In this document: positions 7,175 through 13,433 of the stretch, piece after piece
Numbering within the stretch: position 1 is the stretch's first letter
Layout: each line of letters starts with the position of its first letter
Source: Thermoleophilaceae bacterium
Lineage (GTDB): Bacteria; Actinomycetota; Thermoleophilia; Solirubrobacterales; Thermoleophilaceae
DNA length: 13,433 nucleotides
Direction: 5' to 3'
Assembly: GCA_013695885.1 (NCBI GenBank)
Contig: JACCZP010000096.1
Span: 1 to 13,433 of the forward strand
Notes under the pieces: model-generated
Seen by the model: the letters and a program-made list of their open reading frames with translations, nothing else
The model's database searches: none
Told to the model about the DNA's origin: nothing
Translations under genes and position numbers: made by a program

Positions 7175-8629
7175 TTGAAGGCCATCGTCGTCGGCGCGGG
7201 CCTCGGCGGCCTGGCCGCGGCGCTCCGCCTCCAAGGGGCCGGGCACGAGGTGGTCGTGGTCGACCGCCGCGAGCGCCCCGGCGGACGCGCCTACCAGATC
7301 CGCGACGGCGGCTACACGTGGGACACCGGCCCGTCGCTGATCACGATGCCCTGGGTGCTCGAGGAGACCTTCGCCGCCGCGGGCCTCGATCTCCACTCCG
7401 AGGTCACGATGCGCCGGCTCGACCCCTTCTACCGGATCTTCTGGGCCGGGGAGGATCGCCACTTCGACTTCACGCAGGACCGCGACGCCCTGCGCGCCGA
7501 GGTGGCCCGCTTCTCGGAGCGTGACGCCCGCAACCTCGACGGCTTCCTCGAGGCGCTGCGGCCAATCTACGAGCGCGGGATCCTCGAGGCGGGCCGGCGT
7601 CCGTTCCTGCGCGCCGGCGAGCTGGCACGGTTCGTCCCCACCATGCTGCGCCTCGGCGCCGCCCTGCCCCTCTCGCGCTTCGTGGCGCGACACTTCGAGC
7701 ACCCCCGCGTACGCGAGGCGTTCTCGTTCCATTCCCTGTTCATCGGCGGCGACCCGTTCCGGGTGCCGGCCATCTACGGAGCGCTCGTCTACCTCCAGGT
7801 GCTCGACGGCGCGTGGTACGCGGACGGCGGCACCTACTCGGTGGTCGAGGCCATGGCCCGGCACCTCGACGTGCGCGCCGATGCGCCTGTGGCCCGCATC
7901 GAGCACTCGGCCGGGCGGGTGCGCGGCGTGGCCCTCGAGTCCGGGGAGTTCCTGCCCGCGGACGTCGTGATCTCGAACGCCGACGTCCTGAGCACTCCCG
8001 AGCTCCTCGGGCGTCGACGGCCGGTGCGGCCGCTGCGCCCGACCATGTCGTGCTTCCTCCTCTTCCTCGGCACCGACCGGACCTTCCCGAAGCTGCTCCA
8101 CCACACGCTGTTCGTCGGTAGCGGCTACCGCGACTTCATCCGTCAGGTCACGCGCGGGAGCGGCCTGCCCGAGACCCTGTCGACCTACGTCCACGTGCCC
8201 TCACGAACCGAGCCGGCCATGGCCGCCGAGGGCGGCGACTCCGTGTACGTCCTCCTCCCCGTGCCGAACCTCACCGGCGGCATCGACTGGGACCAGGCCG
8301 CCGACGGCCTGCGCGACCGGGTGATCGACGACTACGAGCGAACCTTCGGCATCGAGGGCCTGCGGGCGTCGATCCAGGTGGAGCACCGCATGACGCCCGA
8401 GGACTTCCGCACGGAGCTCGGCGCCGTGGACGGCAACGCGTTCTCCGTCGAGCCCACCCTCCACCAGTCCGCCTACTTCCGCCAGCCCAACCGCGACCGC
8501 TCGATCGAGGGTCTCTACTACGTCGGGGCGGGGACGCACCCCGGCGCGGGCATCCCCGGCGTGCTGCTCGGAGCCGAGGTGACCTGCGGCCTGCTCGAGG
8601 AGGACCGTGCGACGCGCGTCGCCGCCTGA
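7175..8629 (+). CDS. crtI: Phytoene desaturase family FAD-dependent oxidoreductase
   Basis: The 484-residue protein (TTG start) is a CrtI-type carotenoid desaturase, a peripheral membrane flavoenzyme that adds double bonds to phytoene or a related polyene. The N-terminal Rossmann motif is VVGAGLGGLAAA (GxGxxG at 7-12), followed by ERPGGR at 33-38 and the CrtI-typical DTGPSLITMP starting at Asp50. The C-terminal signature YYVGAGTHPGAGIPG is at 448-462, where the FAD-binding loop is expected. The length matches CrtI/CrtN (about 490). Its 3' end overlaps the synthase gene by 23 bp, so the two are translationally coupled. The number of desaturations, and whether the substrate is C40 (phytoene) or C30 (dehydrosqualene, as for CrtN), cannot be read from the sequence. 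The symbol is by family resemblance. Confidence 0.87.
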   Translation: MKAIVVGAGLGGLAAALRLQGAGHEVVVVDRRERPGGRAYQIRDGGYTWDTGPSLITMPWVLEETFAAAGLDLHSEVTMRRLDPFYRIFWAGEDRHFDFTQDRDALRAEVARFSERDARNLDGFLEALRPIYERGILEAGRRPFLRAGELARFVPTMLRLGAALPLSRFVARHFEHPRVREAFSFHSLFIGGDPFRVPAIYGALVYLQVLDGAWYADGGTYSVVEAMARHLDVRADAPVARIEHSAGRVRGVALESGEFLPADVVISNADVLSTPELLGRRRPVRPLRPTMSCFLLFLGTDRTFPKLLHHTLFVGSGYRDFIRQVTRGSGLPETLSTYVHVPSRTEPAMAAEGGDSVYVLLPVPNLTGGIDWDQAADGLRDRVIDDYERTFGIEGLRASIQVEHRMTPEDFRTELGAVDGNAFSVEPTLHQSAYFRQPNRDRSIEGLYYVGAGTHPGAGIPGVLLGAEVTCGLLEEDRATRVAA

Positions 8630-9488
8630 GGGCACGCGGGCTCCCGCGTCCGGGAAGGCCGAGACGGGGCAAGACCGCCCCTCCTGCACCGACCCCGCGC
8701 TCCTCGCCGAGGCCCGCCGGACCACCGAGCGGGTGGCCCGCACGTTCGCGCTCGCCTGCCGGCTGCTGCCCCGCACCGTGCGAGACGACGTCTACCTGCT
8801 CTACCTCGTGTTCCGTACGCTCGACGACCTGGTCGACCACGGCCGCCCCGAAGCCGAGCCCCGGCTCGTCGAGGTGGAGCGCTGGGCGCGGGGCGGGAGG
8901 CCGGGGTCCCGGGAGGCACGGGTGCTCCACGTCGTGGCCGGCCGCCATCCGCTCCCCCGCCACGCGATCCTCGACTTCTGCGCGGGGATGCGCGACGACC
9001 TCGAGGGCCGCACCATCGCCACCGAGCCAGAGCTCGACGGCTACTGCTACCGCGTGGCCGGGACGGTGGGCATCGTGATGGCCGCGGTGCTCGGCACGCG
9101 CACGCCGGCCGCCGAGCGCCACGCGGCGGCGCTCGGGATGGCCATGCAGCGCACGAACATCCTGCGCGACATCGACGAGGACCTCGCTACCGGCCGCGTC
9201 TACCTCGCGCGCGAGACGCTCGACCGCTATGGCTCGTTCGCTCCCGGCGCGCGAGAGGCCCTGGTGCGCGACCAGATCGCTCGCGCCGACGCCCTCTACG
9301 ACGTGGGCGTCGAGGGCATCCCACTTCTCCAGCACGGCCGCCGGGCGGTGGCCGCCGCGGCCGGGATGTACAGGGAGATCCTGCGCCAGATCGAGCGCGA
9401 GGGTTACGGTCGGGAGCCCGGTAGGGCGGTGGTGCCGCGTGGCCGCAAGCTGGCGGTGGCCGGACGCTGGGCGATCGCGGGTCCTTGA
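8607..9488 (+). CDS. crtB: Phytoene/squalene synthase family protein
   Basis: This 293-residue all-helical prenyl synthase is predicted to join two prenyl diphosphates head to head (two GGPP to phytoene, or two FPP to a C30 product). The two Mg-binding aspartate motifs are visible: DDLVD at 73-77 (RTLDDLVDHG) and DIDED at 188-192 in QRTNILRDIDEDLATGRVYL, a strong family signature. The GTG at 8607 follows GAGGAGG by 4-5 nt inside the end of crtI. About 30 N-terminal residues are Pro/Arg-rich and not conserved. It forms a module with the upstream desaturase; no GGPP synthase, cyclase or glycosyltransferase gene is in the window. HpnC/HpnD squalene-type synthases are the main alternative, but the CrtI partner argues for carotenoids. 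Confidence 0.86.
   Translation: MRRASPPEGTRAPASGKAETGQDRPSCTDPALLAEARRTTERVARTFALACRLLPRTVRDDVYLLYLVFRTLDDLVDHGRPEAEPRLVEVERWARGGRPGSREARVLHVVAGRHPLPRHAILDFCAGMRDDLEGRTIATEPELDGYCYRVAGTVGIVMAAVLGTRTPAAERHAAALGMAMQRTNILRDIDEDLATGRVYLARETLDRYGSFAPGAREALVRDQIARADALYDVGVEGIPLLQHGRRAVAAAAGMYREILRQIEREGYGREPGRAVVPRGRKLAVAGRWAIAGP
8634..8649 (+). repeat. Inverted repeat ACGCGGG-CT-CCCGCGT at the crtI/crtB junction
   Basis: Seven-base arms are perfectly inverted around a 2-nt centre, beginning 5 nt after the crtI stop and within codons 10-15 of crtB. In RNA it would form a 6-bp stem with a GCTC loop and could affect crtB translation or transcript processing. The arms share ACGCGGG/CCCGCGT with the comEC palindrome at 12707-12730. 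Confidence 0.45.
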
Positions 9489-9565
9489 GCGGAGCCTCGC
9501 CGGTCCGGACGAGTAAGTCGATCACGGGCGTCGGGGCGATCACCCGGTGCGCTCGCGGGCGAAGT

Positions 9566-9578
9566 GGGGTAGTACCCC
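9566..9578. promoter_or_regulatory. Palindrome GGGGTA-G-TACCCC between crtB and acyP
   Basis: Six-base arms are perfectly inverted around a single G, 78 nt after crtB and 54 nt before the acylphosphatase ATG. This is the most regular element in the 143-bp gap, which has no convincing TANNNT promoter near the acyP start. It may be a regulator site; the protein is unknown. Confidence 0.4.
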
Positions 9579-9616
9579 CGACTCGCTTGGGAACGATCGG
9601 GCGCAGGTACGCCCGG

Positions 9617-9623
9617 GGAGGAG
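9617..9623 (+). promoter_or_regulatory. Shine-Dalgarno GGAGGAG of the acylphosphatase gene
   Basis: GGAGGAG ends 8 nt before ATG 9632. It supports this start over a more upstream in-frame ATG at 9485, whose extra 49 residues have no acylphosphatase counterpart, and over an in-frame GTG at 9623 that overlaps the ribosome site. Confidence 0.6.
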
Positions 9624-9631
9624 TGTGGTCG

Positions 9632-9907
9632 ATGGCGGGCACGGTGCGGCGGAAGGTCGTCGTCAACGGGGAGGTGCAGGGAGTCTTCTTCCGCGACTCG
9701 ACCGAGCAGGAGGCCCGTAGCCGGGGGGTCTCGGGGTGGGTCGCCAACCGCGGCGACGGTGCGGTCGAGGCGGTGTTCGAGGGCGACTCCGACGCCGTCG
9801 AGAACATGGTCGAGTGGTGCAGGAGCGGGCCGAGCTCGGCGTCGGTGGACAGCGTCGAGTCGAGCGACGAGGAGCCCGGGGGCCTGTCCGGATTCGAGCA
9901 GCGGTAG
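9632..9907 (+). CDS. acyP: Acylphosphatase
   Basis: The 91-residue protein has the size and fold signature of acylphosphatase, a small cytosolic enzyme hydrolysing carboxyl-phosphate bonds such as acetyl- or carbamoyl-phosphate. Strand 1 and the phosphate loop read VNGEVQGVFFRDST with catalytic Arg21. The second catalytic residue, Asn39, is in GWVANRGDGAVEAVFEG. The C-terminus 'ASVDSVESSDEE..GLSGF' matches the final family strand. The usual loop 'VQGVGFR' is here 'VQGVFFR', a conservative variant. It lies between the carotenoid pair and comEA on the same strand, 143 bp after crtB and 133 bp before comEA. No functional link to either is apparent, and the physiological substrate of bacterial AcyP is not settled. 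Confidence 0.9.
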   Translation: MAGTVRRKVVVNGEVQGVFFRDSTEQEARSRGVSGWVANRGDGAVEAVFEGDSDAVENMVEWCRSGPSSASVDSVESSDEEPGGLSGFEQR

Positions 9908-10013
9908 GCGGGGGCGGCGTGGCCGGGCTCGGCCGGGGTGGCCCAGGGTTTCGGCCGACGTAGTTCGTCTCCAGTCTGATCGTATGTCGTAACGCAGGTC
10001 GCCCACACGGAGC

Positions 10014-10025
10014 ACGGACGTCCGT
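10014..10025. promoter_or_regulatory. Perfect palindrome ACGGACGTCCGT abutting the comEA -10
   Basis: This 12-bp perfect palindrome overlaps the first base of the candidate -10 (TACCGT, 10025-10030) of comEA. A dimeric regulator bound here would occlude the promoter, so it is a candidate operator for the competence genes. The regulator is unknown. Confidence 0.45.
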
Positions 10026-10030
10026 ACCGT
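10025..10030 (+). promoter_or_regulatory. Candidate -10 element (TACCGT) of comEA-comEC
   Basis: TACCGT (TANNNT) ends exactly 10 nt before the GTG at 10041, the same spacing as TACCCT before leuS. No Shine-Dalgarno lies between, which suggests a nearly leaderless mRNA. Confidence 0.5.
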
Positions 10031-10040
10031 CGGCCGCGCC

Positions 10041-10679
10041 GTGGGGGAGCACAACCGGATTCAGCTCGCTGCCTACGCCCTCGGGGCGCTCGTCCTCGTG
10101 GTCGTCGGAGCCCGCGTGCTCGGACCGGAGGCCGCCGTGCCCGAGCCGCCCCGGGTCGCCGTGGACGGGGCCGCCGCTAGCGACGCCGGTCGGCGCCCTG
10201 GGCCCGAGGAAGCCGATCGGAGGCGTGGCGTCTACGTCCACGTCGCGGGAGCCGTCCGCCGCCAGGGCATCTACCGCCTCCCCGCCGACGCCCGGGTGTC
10301 CGCGGCGCTCAAGCGGGCGCGGGGTCCGACGCCGCGTGCGGACATGACCGCGGTCAACCTCGCCGCGCCGGTGCGCGACGGCCAGCAGGTCGTGGTCCCG
10401 GTGCGCGGGGCAGCTCCTGCGGGGGGTACGGGCGGCGCGAGCGCTTCGACGGCGCCGGGCTCCCCTGGCGCTCCGGGAGCGGCCGGCGCCCGGGTCTCGC
10501 TCTCCCAGGCGACCCCCGAGCAGCTCGACCAGCTCGATGGGATCGGTCCCGCCCTGGCGGCCCGCATCGTCGAGTACCGCACGTCGCACGGGGGCTTCCG
10601 TTCGGTTGACGAGCTCCAGCAGGTCGACGGCATCGGGCCCAAGCGCTTCGAAGCCCTCCGTGGGTCGGTCGACCCGTGA
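10041..10679 (+). CDS. comEA: ComEA family DNA-binding competence protein
   Basis: This 212-residue membrane-anchored protein captures double-stranded DNA for uptake. A short N-terminus is followed by one membrane segment at about 9-28 (LAAYALGALVLVVVGARVL), so the rest faces outward. A SLBB domain spans about 64-122 (GVYVHVAGAVRRQGIYRLP ... DGQQVVVPVRG). A Gly/Pro/Ala/Ser linker with PGSPGAPGAAGA runs to about 149. A C-terminal double helix-hairpin-helix has LDGIGPALAARIVEYR and GGFRSVDELQQVDGIGPKRFEALR. The order TM-SLBB-linker-HhH is that of full ComEA. The GTG at 10041 begins just before the membrane segment. It is 3 bp upstream of comEC, so the two are surely co-transcribed. Confidence 0.94.
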   Translation: MGEHNRIQLAAYALGALVLVVVGARVLGPEAAVPEPPRVAVDGAAASDAGRRPGPEEADRRRGVYVHVAGAVRRQGIYRLPADARVSAALKRARGPTPRADMTAVNLAAPVRDGQQVVVPVRGAAPAGGTGGASASTAPGSPGAPGAAGARVSLSQATPEQLDQLDGIGPALAARIVEYRTSHGGFRSVDELQQVDGIGPKRFEALRGSVDP

Positions 10680-10682
10680 GAG

Positions 10683-13160
10683 GTGCTGGGCTCGCCGCAT
10701 AGGCGGAGGTCGTCGGTCGGCGCGCTCGCTCGCAGAGCCGTCCGCGAGGTGGACCGGGCTGCTCGGCGGGCCGCGAGCGAGCTCGGCCGGCGGCCCTGGC
10801 ACGCCGCTCTCGCAGCGCTGGTCGCCGGGCTGCTCGCCGCCTCCGCGCCGATGGAGGTGGGCTTCGCCGGAGCGGCCATCGTCGTGCTCGCGCTCGCTGC
10901 GCTCGGGCGGCCCGCGCTCGGCCTGGCCTGCGGAGCGCTGCTCGCGGCGGGAGCCGTGGGCGGAGCCCTGCGGGTCGAGGCCCTCGACGCGCGGGCCGCC
11001 CTGGCGCCTCCGGGTAAGCGGATCGAGGCGCGGGCCCTCCTCCTCGAGGCGCCGCGGCCGGGAAGGTTCGGGGCCTCGGCCGCGCTCGAGGTGCGCTCGG
11101 GTCCGGCAGCCGGAGCTCTCGTCCTCGCTCGCGGCTCGCGGGACGCGCGCTTTCCGTCGCGTGCCGGCCCCGGGCTCGAGCTCCACGTGGCCGGAGCGCT
11201 CAGAGCCCCCCGCGTGCGGCCGGGCTCCGATTTCGACTGGCCGGCCTACCTGCGCCGCCGGGGCGTCGGCTCGGAGCTGCGACTCGACTCCGTCCGCGCG
11301 ACCGGCTCGCGGCGCGGCGGCGTTCTGGGCCGCGTCGACGCGATCCGCTCTCGCGCCGAGATCGCGCTCGAGGCCGGCCTCGAGCCGTCGCAGGCCGCGC
11401 TGCTGAGGGGCATGGTCCTCGGCCAGGACGAGCGCATAGCCGCGACGGTCCGCGAGGACTTCCGACGATCGGGGTTGGCCCACCTTCTCGCGGTAAGCGG
11501 CCAGAACGTGATGCTCCTCGGCGCGCTCGCACTGCCGATCCTCGCCGCAGCCGGCGCCGGCCCGCGCGGGCGCGTGGTCGCCGTCCTCGCGCTGATCGCG
11601 ATCTACGTGCCGCTGGCCGGCGCCGGCCCGTCGCTCCAGCGCGCGGGCGTCATGGGCGCCGCCGGGCTCCTGGCCATCGTGGCCGGGCGGCCCGCATCGC
11701 GGCTCTACGCCCTGCTGCTGGCTGCGGCGGCCACGCTCGTGCTGAACCCGCTCGTGGTCGCCGACCCCGGCTGGCAGCTCTCGTTCGCCGCAGTGGCCGG
11801 GATCCTCGTGCTCGCGTCACCGCTGCGCCGCGGGCTGGCCGGAATGCCCGGCCCGATTGCCGGGCTCCCGGCTCCGCTCACCGAGGGCATCGCGGTGACC
11901 GTCGCCGCGACGCTCGCCACCGCGCCGCTGCTCGCCCATCACTTCGGATCGGTCTCGCTCGCCTCCCTTCCCGCCAACGTGCTGGCGCTGCCGGCCGTCG
12001 CGCCGATCATGTGGCTCGGGATGCTGAGCATCGCGGTGGCGCAGCTCTCCGTGCTGGGCTCGGTGGCGACCGCCGTGGCGGAGGCGCTCAACCGGGTCAT
12101 CGGCGGGCTGAACACCGTTCCCCTTCGCTACGTCGAGGGCCTCGCCGCCACCTTCGCCGAGGCCCCCGGTGCGGCGGTCGCCGTGCCACTCTCGGGGCCG
12201 GCCAGAATCGCGGCCGCCTACGGCGTGCTCGCGCTTTGCGTGCTCGCGGCCGGCCGGGTCGCCCGCCTCGGTGAGCCGCGTGCCACGTCGCTGGCCGCCG
12301 AGTGGCGCCGCGTGCCACGGGCACGCCGACTGCTCGCCAGTGCCGGGGCCGCCGTCCTCGCTCTCGCCGGCACCGCGACGGCCCTCGCTCCCGGGGGGCC
12401 GCCCGAGCGCCTGACCGTCTCGTTCCTCGACGTCGGCCAGGGCGACGCCACGCTCGTGCAGCACCCCGACGGCTCGGCGATCCTCTTCGACGGCGGTCCC
12501 GAGGAGGCGCGCGTCGCGCGGCTCGTACGCGGCGCGGGAGTAGAGAGGCTGAGCGCGGTGGTGGCCACACACGCGTCGGCAGATCACCATGGAGGACTCG
12601 TCGAGGTGCTCCGTCGCGTACCCACCGACCTCCTCCTCGACGGCGGCGACGGCAACCCCGACCCCGCCTTCCGAGCGGTGCTCGCCGAGGCCGACCGCCA
12701 GCGGATCCCCCGCGTGCCGGCACGCGGGGGCCGCGTGCTGCGCGCCGGAGGGCTCACGGTCAGGGTGATCGCCCCCGCGCCCCGGCCGCCGGGGCCCGCA
12801 CCGGAGGATCCGAATCCTCGGGCGCTGGTGGCCATCGTCTCCTCAGGAGACTTCGACCTGTTCCTCTCCGCCGACGCGGAGAGCGAGGCACTAGCGGCAC
12901 TGCCGCTGCCGGACGTCGAGGCGATGAAGGTCCCGCACCACGGAAGCGCCGACCCCGGGCTGCCCGGCGTCCTCGCCCGTCTGCGCCCCCAGGTCGCGGG
13001 CATCGAGGTGGGAGAGGGCAACGGCTACGGCCACCCGACGCCGAGCACCCTCGCCGCGCTCGGCCGCGCCGTGCCGGTGGTCCGGCGCACCGACCGCGAC
13101 GGGACGATCAGAGTGTCGGTCGGGCCAGGGGGAGCGATCGACGTGGAGACCGAGCGCTGA
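10683..13160 (+). CDS. comEC: ComEC/Rec2 family DNA-uptake channel protein
   Basis: This 825-residue membrane protein is predicted to form the channel that brings single-stranded DNA into the cytoplasm. Three hydrophobic segments lie at about 38-96, then a soluble OB-like DUF4131 domain to about 195 (FDWPAYLRRRGV at 184-195). The Competence domain contains LLRGMVLGQ at 240-248, GLAHLLAVSGQNV at 264-276 and several membrane helices to about 530. The C-terminal MBL-fold domain starts at LTVSFLDVGQGDA (577-589), with HASADHHGG at 630-638, a 'LSADAE' strand, KVPHHGS at 749-755 and GYGHP. In the zinc motif His630, Asp634 and His635 remain, but the first Asp often seen (HxDxDH) is Ser632. The GTG at 10683 has only a weak ribosome site; coupling to comEA is likely. 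Confidence 0.94.
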   Translation: MLGSPHRRRSSVGALARRAVREVDRAARRAASELGRRPWHAALAALVAGLLAASAPMEVGFAGAAIVVLALAALGRPALGLACGALLAAGAVGGALRVEALDARAALAPPGKRIEARALLLEAPRPGRFGASAALEVRSGPAAGALVLARGSRDARFPSRAGPGLELHVAGALRAPRVRPGSDFDWPAYLRRRGVGSELRLDSVRATGSRRGGVLGRVDAIRSRAEIALEAGLEPSQAALLRGMVLGQDERIAATVREDFRRSGLAHLLAVSGQNVMLLGALALPILAAAGAGPRGRVVAVLALIAIYVPLAGAGPSLQRAGVMGAAGLLAIVAGRPASRLYALLLAAAATLVLNPLVVADPGWQLSFAAVAGILVLASPLRRGLAGMPGPIAGLPAPLTEGIAVTVAATLATAPLLAHHFGSVSLASLPANVLALPAVAPIMWLGMLSIAVAQLSVLGSVATAVAEALNRVIGGLNTVPLRYVEGLAATFAEAPGAAVAVPLSGPARIAAAYGVLALCVLAAGRVARLGEPRATSLAAEWRRVPRARRLLASAGAAVLALAGTATALAPGGPPERLTVSFLDVGQGDATLVQHPDGSAILFDGGPEEARVARLVRGAGVERLSAVVATHASADHHGGLVEVLRRVPTDLLLDGGDGNPDPAFRAVLAEADRQRIPRVPARGGRVLRAGGLTVRVIAPAPRPPGPAPEDPNPRALVAIVSSGDFDLFLSADAESEALAALPLPDVEAMKVPHHGSADPGLPGVLARLRPQVAGIEVGEGNGYGHPTPSTLAALGRAVPVVRRTDRDGTIRVSVGPGGAIDVETER
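12707..12730. repeat. 24-bp perfect palindrome inside comEC
   Basis: CCCCCGCGTGCC at 12707-12718 is followed directly by its exact reverse complement at 12719-12730. It encodes part of the loop IPRVPARGGR in the MBL domain. As DNA it can extrude a cruciform; as RNA it forms a strong hairpin with no built-in loop. Confidence 0.7.
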
Positions 13161-13207
13161 AGCGCGGTGGACCGCTGACGTGCGGCGCGGGCGTCCCGCC
13201 CCGAACC

Positions 13208-13213
13208 TAGACT
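13208..13213 (+). promoter_or_regulatory. Candidate -10 element (TAGACT) of holA
   Basis: TAGACT (TANNNT) ends 6 nt before GTG 13220, the classic leaderless spacing. It gives holA its own promoter in the 59-bp gap after comEC. Confidence 0.5.
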
Positions 13214-13219
13214 CGGCTC

Positions 13220-13433
13220 GTGGCCGTCCCCGCCTACCTCGTCTGCGGCGACGACGACGCCAAGATCGACCTCTGGCGCCGGCGCGTACGGACCCGCGCG
13301 GAGGAAGAGGGGGGACCCGGCGCGCTGGAGGCGTTCGACGCGCGCGACGCGGCGCCCGAGGACGTCGCGGCAGAGCTCATGGCCCTGACCTTCGGGGAGT
13401 CCACGCGCTACCTGATGGCCGACGGCGTGGAGG
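13220..13433 (+). CDS. holA: DNA polymerase III subunit delta, 3' end cut by the window
   Basis: 71 codons are visible from GTG 13220: MAVPAYLVCGDDDAKIDLWR, then 'GPGALEAFDARDAAPEDVAAEL' and 'STRYLMADGVE' at the edge. The N-terminal strand with 'YLVxGDDD', the middle 'ALExFDA' and the final 'RYLxxDGVE' fit the first domain of HolA, the clamp-loader delta subunit that opens the sliding clamp. The position directly after comEC is a common order in bacteria (comEC-holA) and supports the call. The missing Walker motif is not informative, since delta lacks one. About three quarters of the gene lies beyond the window. Confidence 0.83.
   Translation, partial: MAVPAYLVCGDDDAKIDLWRRRVRTRAEEEGGPGALEAFDARDAAPEDVAAELMALTFGESTRYLMADGVE

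Noticed and set aside
5503..7185. A 560-codon minus-strand open frame opposite leuS
   Set aside because: It is a mirror frame of leuS with no domain; leuS is unambiguous on the plus strand.
7175..9488. Reading the pair as hopanoid-type squalene genes (HpnC/HpnD/HpnE)
   Set aside because: Only one synthase is present, and the oxidoreductase has the CrtI-type DTGPSLITMP and C-terminal GAGTHPGAGIPG signatures. A C30 carotenoid product is not excluded.
9921..9934. Hairpin GGCCG-GGCT-CGGCC after acyP as a terminator
   Set aside because: The stem has only 5 bp and no T-run; such stems are frequent by chance at this GC content.
9663..11483. A 606-codon minus-strand open frame opposite acyP, comEA and comEC
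   Set aside because: Its composition is that of an antisense shadow, and the three plus-strand genes show complete family motifs.
12804..12819. Inverted repeat GAGGAT-CCGA-ATCCTC inside comEC
   Set aside because: It is a six-base repeat in coding sequence with no contextual support; unlike the 24-bp palindrome nearby, it is not surprising by chance.

Overview
The window is GC-rich throughout (about 70% by eye) and almost fully coding, with frequent GTG starts and one likely TTG start. Several genes have a TANNNT hexamer only 6-10 nt before the start codon, the leaderless layout common in Actinomycetota. With the order leuS ... comEA-comEC-holA and the character of the proteins, this suggests a chromosomal segment of a high-GC actinobacterium, plausibly of class Thermoleophilia (Solirubrobacterales-like). 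The class assignment is inference from memory of protein style and gene order, not a search result.

Left part (1-3438): the end of a Phd/YefM-type antitoxin at the window edge converges on a set of minus-strand metabolic genes. In transcription order these are an alpha/beta hydrolase of the dehalogenase/epoxide-hydrolase branch, a DJ-1/PfpI family protein, a zinc-dependent formaldehyde-dehydrogenase-like alcohol dehydrogenase, and a broken metallo-beta-lactamase-fold gene that has lost its central part and carries a one-base frameshift. A small VOC (glyoxalase-fold) gene diverges from the hydrolase at 3489. Together they look like a stress or reactive-carbonyl detoxification neighbourhood; that theme is inferred.

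Middle (3872-4631): a compact vapBC toxin-antitoxin pair on the minus strand, divergent from leuS. It has a probable leaderless promoter and a short palindrome that may be its operator.

Right part (4642-13433, all plus strand): leucyl-tRNA synthetase; a two-gene carotenoid module (crtI-like desaturase and crtB-like synthase, overlapping by 23 bp); acylphosphatase; the DNA-uptake pair comEA-comEC; and the start of holA (DNA polymerase III delta), cut by the window end. leuS, comEA and holA each have a candidate leaderless promoter. The leuS-crtI gap contains no TA dinucleotide, so no TANNNT -10 can lie in it, which suggests the carotenoid genes are read from leuS or from a promoter inside it.

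No rRNA, tRNA, CRISPR array, insertion sequence or phage gene was seen, and no gene-free stretch exceeds 300 bases. I found no clearly new multi-gene system. The best leads are the shared leaderless promoter layout, palindromes at the vapB and comEA promoters, perfect or near-perfect palindromes inside leuS and comEC, the decayed MBL gene, and the unusual active site of the alpha/beta hydrolase.
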